Shown one piece after another: positions 56,626 through 64,000 of a stretch of DNA of 64,000 nt. Below the pieces are notes generated by a model. That model had not been told where the DNA came from and searched no databases. It saw only the letters and a program-made list of their open reading frames with translations. Origin of the DNA: Ancistrus triradiatus (lineage: Eukaryota > Chordata > Actinopteri > Siluriformes > Loricariidae); the NCBI GenBank assembly GCA_025084515.1, contig JAJAGP010003174.1, positions 17,945-81,944 on the forward strand. Direction: 5' to 3'. The position numbers and the translations under genes were made by a program. The stretch's first letter is position 1, and each line of letters begins with the position of its first letter.

Positions 56626-57427
56626 TATCATAGGGAAAGGAGGAGGGGGTTGGATCATGACAAGAACAGTGTCTTTTGAAAGCAACACACTACAAATAAA
56701 AACAGCCTCTTGTTTGCCACAATTTCTGTATGCTTTGTGCTACCTGAAATACCTGCTTGTGTTTTAAATACAACAGGAAATATGTTGCATTAGAGTTTCT
56801 CGAGGAGGGAGGGAGGGAGTCGCACACAACTTTACAGTGAAATAAGATTTTACTCATCTTAAATAGTAAAACAATAGAAAATCATAGACAATCAGTATGT
56901 GGTGGTCAATGGTTTTTGTTTTGATGGCTAGAAGGCATCATGAGACTCCAACACAGGCTCCTTCAGGGGTAGCTGCTACACCGCTGTACCACCTGAGTCA
57001 GGCAAGATGAGAACAATACATTTTGGAGGTTTATACAATTTACAGTTTACACAATTGGCTGTGTCATAAGGAGAGTAATAAATTGGACACAACAAGCATG
57101 GTCTCTTCCTCAATGCAGATTCTTTCTCACCATACAAGTCATTCTCTGGATTGAAGGCCTTGGGCAGAACAATGGGGAGAAAAGTGTAGGAGGGAAGGGG
57201 TAAAAAAGTAAATATTTGTGTGGATTTACATGCCACCAAACTTTTAATGTAGTTTCAGTCGAAATAAGATGCACACAGATTCAAGCTGTCTTGATTTAAA
57301 GAGCAAAAGCTGTAGATTCGGGACTGTTTTTCAGTTTGTTTTTAATGAGCTGTAATGAAAAAGTATTGATATGAAATTTCACCATGTTTCTTATCCTCTT
57401 TGATAATGGTGACTTTAAGGTTAAAAT

Positions 57428-57711
57428 AGGGTGGCACGGTGGCGCAGTGGTTAGCGTGGTTGCCTCACAGCTCTAGCGTCCCCAGTTTGATCCCTACCCT
57501 CAGACTTCGCCTGTGTGAAGTTTGCCCTGTCCATGTCGGTTTACTGTGAGCACTCTGGTTTCCTCCCACAGTCCAAAGACATGCACTAGGTTAATTGATT
57601 ACACTAGATTGGCCCAATCTGAGTATCTTTGACTAGTATCTTGTGCCTGTCGTAAATTGCAATTGATTCCGAAAGTGACATTAAACATAAACCTAATACA
57701 CAAACAAACAA
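57428..57711 (+). repeat. DANA/Mermaid-like SINE with 12-bp target duplication
   Basis: Starts GGGTGGCACGGTGGCGCAGTGG; body TCCTCCCACAGTCCAAAGACATGC; tail ACAAACAAACA. Flanked by TAAGGTTAAAAT at 57416-57427 and 57712-57723. The best preserved DANA-type copy here. Confidence 0.9.
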
Positions 57712-57723
57712 TAAGGTTAAAAT

Positions 57724-58862
57724 GCTTGATTTGTTAGTTAGTTTTAAGATATATTAGAATCAGAGGGGAAGGTTGTTCCTCTGTGGGACCTACCAAATCC
57801 TTGTTTCACCTCTAACACTCCCTGGTGGCTAACACCAGTATTGCTCTGCACTTGGGCCCACCAACCCACCAAGATGCACTGTGACACTGCTGCACCCTAA
57901 CAGTGTCTTAAGATGTTACGGTTATCTGTTCTGCAATCTTGTTCAATTTAGTGAACTTAATTTATCATTAATAGCAAATGTCATGCTCTGGTAACAAGAG
58001 TACCATCTCTGAAATGATTAATAAAACACAACTGGAGCTTAATTCTCAACTCATGTAAGCAGTTTACCAAAGTTCTGCATGATATTTGAATATTCCCAAC
58101 AAGTACCCCATATAAATCAATTTTGAGTAAGGTTTTTATTGTACGTGGATACTGCACATGCACTAAAGACTTTAGATTAGGTTACTTTTTTTTATTATTC
58201 TTCTCATAGACCTGGTTGTCTGTAGCTTGTTAAAGCTACCCTCTGGGATTTAGAAATTAATGAGCCATTCTGTTTTTTTCACAGAAACTGCTGAGTACAA
58301 AGTCACTCTGTTGGTTAATGTTGTACTTCAGACAGGATTCTCTCAAAGCTGCAAGGCAAGCAAGAATACACCTGATATTCATCATTATACAATTAAGAAC
58401 TTCTTCTGTACTTCATATTAGCACTTGGATTGAGTAGATAAATGCCCTACAGCTTATGGTATTAGAACACCATTAGGAGGACCTGCTTGTTGAACCCATT
58501 TCAAGCTGAGCATATGACAACATAAGCGATCGCCTTAACCCAATTTAGCATCCAGCCTATCATACAGCCCTGCTTCTGATGTCTGTTATCTCCAGACAGA
58601 CTGGAGTGAGTAAGCACGGAGTGGATTTTAGTAGGGCTCACATTTGCTGTTGTGTTTGTGTAAGCCGCATATCAGAAATAATGGGGATTGATAATGCAAC
58701 AGATCAGCATAGCATAATACATTTTTAAAAGAATTCAGTATCTGCATTTTTCTCTTCCTGGTCAGAGTTGCAGGCAATTCGGCTCCTATCCCAAGAAATA
58801 CAGGGCGCAGGTGCAAGCTTTCACTGGATAGGACAGCGGTTGTAGAACTGGGTTAGCCTGTG
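57724..58862. other. Non-coding intron 3 DNA
   Basis: Nothing recognised. Confidence 0.5.
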
Positions 58863-59060
58863 GACTGTGGTAGCCTAGTGGTTAATGTACTGGACTATGA
58901 ACCACAAGGTCCAGGGTTCAAATCCCACCTCTGCCAAGCTGCCACTGTTGGCTCCATGAGCAAGGCCCTTAACCCACAATTGCTTGGATTGTAAGACTGT
59001 ATCAATTGTAAGTCACTTTGGATAAGGGTGTCTGCTAAATGCTGTAAATGGAAATGTAAA
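58863..59060 (+). repeat. tRNA-derived SINE (family S)
   Basis: GACTGTGGTAGCCTAGTGGT head, GGTTCAAATCCCACC B box, tail GATAAGGGTGTCTGCTAAAT. Confidence 0.88.
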
Positions 59061-59404
59061 AGGTTACCAGTCTCCCCTCCCTCAGACACAACCCATTGTG
59101 CCTGTATGTGATACCCAACCCAGACTAATTTCTAAATGAACTCCCCCTGTCTCCTTTACTCCGGTTTCCTTCAAGATTGAAATTGTATGTTTTAGATCAG
59201 CTGGGATCTCAAGTGTCCCAGAGTTTGTGCGTTGTGGGTGTTTAGTGTTCTGTGTGTGCTCTGTGTGTGTGTTGCCCTGCAATGGACTAGCGCCCTCTAT
59301 AAGTGAAATCCCCACCTTGTGCCCTATTCAGATGGTTAAGAGCTGCCCCCAGCTAATCTGAATTAGATTAAACATGTATGGAAAATGAATGAGTGAGTAA
59401 AGCC

Positions 59405-59740
59405 ATGTATTCATTGTCATACCCACTTAATCCAATTCAGGGTTGTAGGGAACCGGAGTCTAAACGCTATCACGTGGCACAAGGAAGGAAGTGACCGCAG
59501 TCCATTGCAGAGCACATATACTCACAGCCACACACACACTCACTCCCACTGGGACATTTTACAGTTACCAGTTGACCTAACATATGTCTTTGGAATGTGG
59601 GGCGACATCAGAGTACCCAGAGAAAAGGGCGAACATGTAAACAGATTGAGTCCAGGCAGGGAATTGAATCAGGGATCTGTGGAGATGTGAGGCAACAGCA
59701 CACTTGCACCACCATGTTGCATAAGTGGTTAGTGTGTTCA
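59405..59740 (-). repeat. SINE-like repeat, minus strand
   Basis: ATGTCTTTGGAATGTGGGGC, GAACATGTAAACAGATTGAG and AGGGAATTGAATCAGGGA are the antisense of a DANA-like body and head; the left part TCCAATTCAGGGTTGTAGGG matches 2060-2290. Confidence 0.5.
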
Positions 59741-59949
59741 ACAACAATACACATTTTGCCTAATAGTTTATTAACCGACCCAGCAGCAATCTGGTTTTCT
59801 GTTACCTCTGGACTTGGTCACTTGGTCACCATTCACAGGGCACAAATAGTCACTGGATGGTTAATTTTCTACAGTCCCTACAGAAAATTAACATGCCTGG
59901 TTAAAATGATTACCTTTTTGTAATATGCCACCCTGAAAATGAAAAGTCA

Positions 59950-60420
59950 TTAAACATAACTTTTCTCAGTTGTATTTACACAGTATAACCCTCAACATCA
60001 AAGTGAAAAAATGTAATCATGCTGATCAGTTATTAAAATGTCATTATTAAAATGCCTGATTTGGATAAGTGATCATCATTTATAATGATAATGGTAAAAA
60101 TGACAATTCTCACCAGTTCACAGACCAGGCTAATGGGCCCCCAACTGATATCAGTTGTAGTGGTTTGATTACTTCAGAATTAAACTGGCTGTTCTTGAGG
60201 AATCTACATCTAGTAGTTCATGGAAGCACAAAAAATGAACAGAAAGAGCTTCGAGATAAAGTTGTGGAAAGGCAAAAGTTATGAGAGTGACACAAAGATT
60301 ACATAAGTACATTTGTGAACATTGAAGAACTAGAAATTGTATAATAACACCAACACCTTGAATAAATTAGGCTATATCGCAACACTGAATGATAACTTTA
60401 CAAGCTTGACGCAAAGCTGG
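59950..60420 (+). mobile_element. Tc1-like relic, family G copy 2
   Basis: TGTATTTACACAGTATAACCCTCAACATCAAAGTG, then GTTCACAGACCAGGCTAATG and AGAGCTTCGAGATAAAGTTGTGGAAAGGC, colinear with 10720-10930 and 61560-61770. No frame preserved. Confidence 0.55.
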
Positions 60421-60639
60421 CCTACAAGGGAATCAGGCTAGATAGTAGTATCTTTTTGGGGGTGGGGTGTGTGTGTGTGTTTGGGGTATGGGCAGGTGGT
60501 ATGTTGGGTTGTGGTGCCACCGAGTCGCTTTTGCACTTCTGATGGCAAAATGATGGCAATATGTTTTATGTGGTGTTTTGGCACAGCTATTGCGATTCTT
60601 GAATATTTGACCATATGGAGCTGTTCTACATTTGCATTC

Positions 60640-60800
60640 ATTTACATTTAGAATCCTTTATACACAGCGACTTACCATACCATATTTTAATGTCCAATTT
60701 TTTAAGCAGTTGTGGGTCAATGGACTTGCTCAAGAGCCTAACAGTGGCAGCTTGGCAGGGCCTAGACTTAAACCCTAGACCTAAGCACTACAGCTTTCCC
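60640..60800 (-). repeat. SINE (family S), minus strand, diverged
   Basis: CACAGCGACTTACC, GACTTGCTCAAGAGCCTAACAGTGGCAGCTTGGCAG and AAACCCTAGACCT correspond to the family-S tail, middle and head. Confidence 0.65.
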
Positions 60801-61539
60801 AGAGGCTATTTTTTGGTGCCCTGTGGTCACCCAGCACATTACTAAGTCACTTAATATTGTAGTTTTCTTTTGGTCGTTTGGATTTGCTTGAAAAGTACAA
60901 AAGTAGTGATCTAAGTTATTGTTTGAATAGTGTTTGTGTTTACAATGTGTGAAGTTGTATTCTACAGTTAGAACTATTGTATTGTTAGTTCTTAGACTTT
61001 GGCATACAGAATTCTTCTGCTCTTTGTAACTCCACTGTTTCTCTTGCGTAATACATTATTGTAGTTTAAACTTTTCAAGAAGCCATAAATCTGTTTTTTG
61101 TTTTTTCTCTACCTAGTAGAATGACCTATTGTAACCTCACACAGTCAGCTGGTGTTGGTGACTAAGAGAGAGAGGGAGTGCGTAAGCTATCTGCCCTCAT
61201 TCGACTCATAGTGTGTATGTGTTTGTATACATATGTGAGTGAGATTGTGAACCCTGTCTGTGGCTGTGACATGGGAAAGGACTAGGAACCAGTTCACAGG
61301 AAAAGACTTCCTGTTGTGCCCTCTTTTACCTTTTATTGCCTATCTGAAACAATTTCCTGTCTCCAGCATTAGATCGCTGTGTGCCGACTTTTTCCATTGT
61401 CCGGTAAAAGTCTTTGCTTAGTGCTGATACAGTTCAAATCTGACTTATAACATGTTTCATATTCTCCTCTTTTCATATTCTCCTCTTTTATTTTCTTTCT
61501 TCTTTTAACCCCAGCAAATGTAGGATGCTTTCCTGAGTT

Positions 61540-62690
61540 GAATAAGTTGAATAAGTGATCAGCCTCTATAGAGTAACCATTGCTCAATTACAACCACCCA
61601 CTTTCCAGTTCACACACCAGCAAAACTGGCCTCAATCAGACATTTCTTCAGAATAAAATTGGCTATATCGGATGCCACTACTAGTAGTTCATGGTAATAC
61701 AAAGACTTGAGCATGGTTGGAAATGTGCCTTCAGAAGAGCTCCGGGATAAAGTTGTGGAAAGTTAGAAGGAGGATACAAAAATATTTAAAACATTATGAA
61801 CAATGAACATTATTAAGAACTGGAAGTCTATGGCATCACCAATACCCTCCCTCAATTGGGCCGTCCCTCCAAGCTGGAAGACTGAACCTGAAGGGTATTG
61901 ATCAGGGAAGCTACCAAGAGACCAGTGGCGACGATCTCATAAGCTTTAAACAATGTTAGTCTGTTTGGCAGCCTGGCAAGAAAGAAGTCTCTTCTGAAAA
62001 AGTGAAACACTGAGATTCATTTGCACTTCTGATAGCATGTGGCAAAATGTTTTCGCTGGTGTGGTGGCACAGCTTTTAAGATTCTGGACTATTAACCAGA
62101 AGGTCCAGGTTTAAGTCTCAGCACTGCCAAAACTGCCACTGATGGGCCCTTGAGGAAGGCTCTTAACCCTCAGTTGGTTGGAACCTGGTAAGACTGCAAC
62201 AGTTGAGTCAAATGTATCATAGTGCTGAAAATGTCTGTTCTGAATAAGTGCCACACTGAGTCATGTTTGTGCTTCTGATAGGACAAAACAGTTTGTGATT
62301 AGATGAGACCAAAACTGAACCTTCTGGACTAAAATGCAGGCACTATGTTTTGCGTACAAACCAACACAGTCCACCATACCAACTGTCCAACAGTGTGGTG
62401 GCAGCGTTTTGTCATGGGGCTGTTTTTATTCTATGGGGACTTTGCAGTTGGTCAGGACTGGAGGGGAAATAGATGCTGCCAAGTTCTTGATGAAAACCTG
62501 AAGCCCGTTTCTAGACAGCTGAAGATGAGCAGGTTGTTCACCTTCCAGCACAACAAAGACTTTAAACGCTCCAAAAAAAACCCCAATTCAGTAGCTTAAG
62601 GATGGGAAGGTGAATGGCAGAGACCTAAATCTAATAGAAAATCTTTGGTTGGACATAAAGAGAGCAGTCAGATGAGACACACCCAAACAT
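61540..62690 (+). mobile_element. Tc1-like relic, family G copy 3, interrupted by a SINE
   Basis: AGAGTAACCATTGCTCAATTACAACC and AGAGCTCCGGGATAAAGTTG (N-terminal region) are followed by CTGAAAAAGTGAAACACTGAG. A SINE-like block sits at about 62057-62215. After it GATTAGATGAGACCAAAACTGAACC (first catalytic Asp region), GTGGTGGCAGCGTTTTGTCATGGGGC and TTCCAGCACAACAAAGAC (FQHNKD; the second catalytic Asp is altered) continue. Ends near 62690. Non-functional. Confidence 0.65.
62057..62215 (+). repeat. SINE-like (family S related) insert
   Basis: GGTGTGGTGGCACAGCTTTTAAG, TGGACTATTAACCAGAAGGTCCAGGTTTAAGTC and CTGCCACTGATGGGCCCTTGAGG parallel the family-S head and middle. The adjoining motif CTGAAAAAGTG(AA)ACACTGAG recurs after it as CTGAATAAGTGCCACACTGAG, suggesting the Tc1 segment was duplicated around the insert. 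Confidence 0.55.
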
Positions 62691-63187
62691 ATTAAAGCAA
62701 AATATGACTCTATAAATTATGAAATCAATGAACTCAGCACTTTTATAAATCTGTTACTCTAGTTTTTTCATTTTGTATTAATCGTCAGAGTTATCATTGC
62801 TGTCACTTAAAGGTTGTACAGCAAAATGTGTGAATAAACCTGGAAAGATGCTTTTAATAAAGTTTGATTTTAGGCTGTAACATAAACGTGACCTTTTCAT
62901 GGGGGTATGGTTTTGTATAAGCACTGTGTTCATTTAAAATGTCTTAAATAGATTTTGAGATTTCATGCATGAATTTGCTTTAAACTATTATTATTTTTTA
63001 AATTGTACTTTATCAGATTTCTGTTCCCTAAGACACCACAATGATTCCTTTGCTCAGTTGTGTTATTATCATGTTTATTTCAGTATTGATAAGGTTTTAT
63101 GCATGTTGGGCTAAAATATAAAAAAATTTATAAAGCCCAGACAGCTGATGGGACCAAGTACTTTATACAAGATGTCATATTTGACAC

Positions 63188-63355
63188 ACCAAGTTGACAC
63201 ATTCAGTTATGTTAAAGGGTGAAGAACCTCCACAATGTGAAACATGCCAAAGAACAATTACTATACAACATTTCCTCATTGAATGCCCTAGATACCTACC
63301 AGAAAAACAAAGTCTCAATATCAAACACACAAACCTAAGTATTCAATCAAGATAA
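63188..63355 (+). pseudogene. C-terminus of a LINE reverse-transcriptase ORF (I/Nimb-like)
   Basis: From 63188 one frame reads TKLTHSVMLKGEEPPQ then CETCQRTITIQHFLIECP and RYLPEKQSL, ending at TAA 63353-63355. The Cys-x2-Cys ... His ... Cys arrangement is the conserved C-terminal motif of ORF2 in I/Jockey-type LINEs. Upstream reverse transcriptase and endonuclease are absent: the usual 5'-truncated LINE. Confidence 0.7.
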
Positions 63356-63475
63356 AGTGAGCAAAGCACTGAAATTTCTAACCATCATTTAAGGACAACC
63401 AGTGTGATACATGACCCTTCCTGCCTGAAATGGCCGATGTGCTGATATGACGTTAAACCTTATCAATCAATAAAT
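63356..63475 (+). repeat. LINE 3' UTR and tail
   Basis: The ORF end is followed by TATGACGTTAAACCTTATCAATCAATAAATC, a tail form (GACGTTAAAC...ATCAATCA) typical of I-clade LINEs. Transposition target duplication not determined. Confidence 0.6.
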
Positions 63476-63723
63476 CTATTTTTATAAAACACTGATATTG
63501 GAGATGGCTATTAGGGTATAGAAGTCATTACTGAATATTTTTTGCTTTCAGAAAAGGAGATGAAAAGTATTACAATCTTAAACAGTTTAGCTAAAGCCAA
63601 TCTGGTAACTATGGAGAAATATAATTGAAACAAAACATAATGCTATAAATACAATGTATTCTTATTTTGCTGTAAGGGTATGCAAATATTTGCACTTAGT
63701 TGTACATATAATGTTTATACATA

Positions 63724-64000
63724 CATTGGGGCAAAAAAGTATTTAGTCAGCCACTGATTGTGCAAGTTCTCCTACTTAGAAAGATGAGAGAGGTCTGTAA
63801 TTTTCATCATAGGTACACTTCAACTATGAGAGAGAACATGAGAAAAAAAATCCAGGAAATCACATTGTAGGATTTTTAAAGAATTGTAAACCTAAATTGG
63901 TGGAAAATAAGTATTTGGTCACCCACAATCAAGCAAGATTTCTGGCTCTCACAGACCTGTAACTTCTTCTTTAAGAAGCTCTTCTGTCCTCCACTCGTTA
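63724..64000 (+). mobile_element. Tc1-like element, family B copy 3, cut by window end
   Basis: Begins after TA (63722-63723) with CATTGGGGCAAAAAAGTATT, colinear with the ends of the family-B copies, and continues through GGAAAATAAGTATTTGGTCACCCAC to CTTCTTTAAGAAGCTCTTCTGTCCTCCACTCG at 64000. It reads towards the transposase start, which would lie past the window in plus orientation. Confidence 0.88.

Overview
This window looks like non-coding-dominated genomic DNA from a teleost fish. The support is a vertebrate-type split gene with consensus GT/AG introns, many decayed Tc1-like DNA transposons, tRNA-derived SINEs with fish-type tails, DANA/Mermaid-like SINEs, hAT and pogo/Tigger-like relics, and many CA/CT microsatellites. 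The SINE tail and repeat mix would fit an otophysan such as a catfish, but I cannot fix the species. There is one 100-base run of N (17067-17166), an assembly gap.

The only gene I can support is a plus-strand member of the SLC45 transporter family, best matched to SLC45A4. Two coding exons are visible. Exon 39378-40256 carries the start codon (39971) and the first 95 codons. Exon 55983-56171 adds 63 codons' worth of sequence, including the family RWGRRRP loop. Both junctions are phase 1 and join into one uninterrupted reading frame. The rest of the gene lies beyond 64000. A GC-richer segment at about 3430-3705, ending in a strong donor (GTGAGT at 3706), is my candidate promoter and non-coding first exon. 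If so, intron 1 is about 35.7 kb, intron 2 about 15.7 kb and intron 3 over 7.8 kb. A 112-nt block at 9952-10063 has both splice signals and may be an optional 5' UTR exon.

Layout: 1-3400 is upstream repeat-rich DNA with two copies of a small inverted-repeat element, one containing a perfect 71-bp palindrome. 3430-3705 is the candidate promoter and exon 1. 3706-39377 is intron 1, filled with six copies of one Tc1 family (A), two copies of a second (B), a hAT-like element with nested insertions, foldback elements (C), and SINEs. 39378-40256 is the coding exon with a 50-codon upstream ORF in its 5' UTR. 40257-55982 is intron 2 (SINEs, pogo/Tigger-like relic, Tc1 relics, a CpG-rich block at 45.5 kb). 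55983-56171 is the second coding exon. 56172-64000 is the start of intron 3, ending in a LINE 3' fragment and the 5' end of another family-B Tc1 element cut by the window edge.

No transposase reading frame is intact in any copy; all carry frameshifts, stops or deletions. I found no evidence of an undescribed multi-gene system. The most interesting signals are structural: perfect and near-perfect hairpins, an internal empty-site control for one element, and a SINE tail within about 40 nt of a coding splice acceptor.
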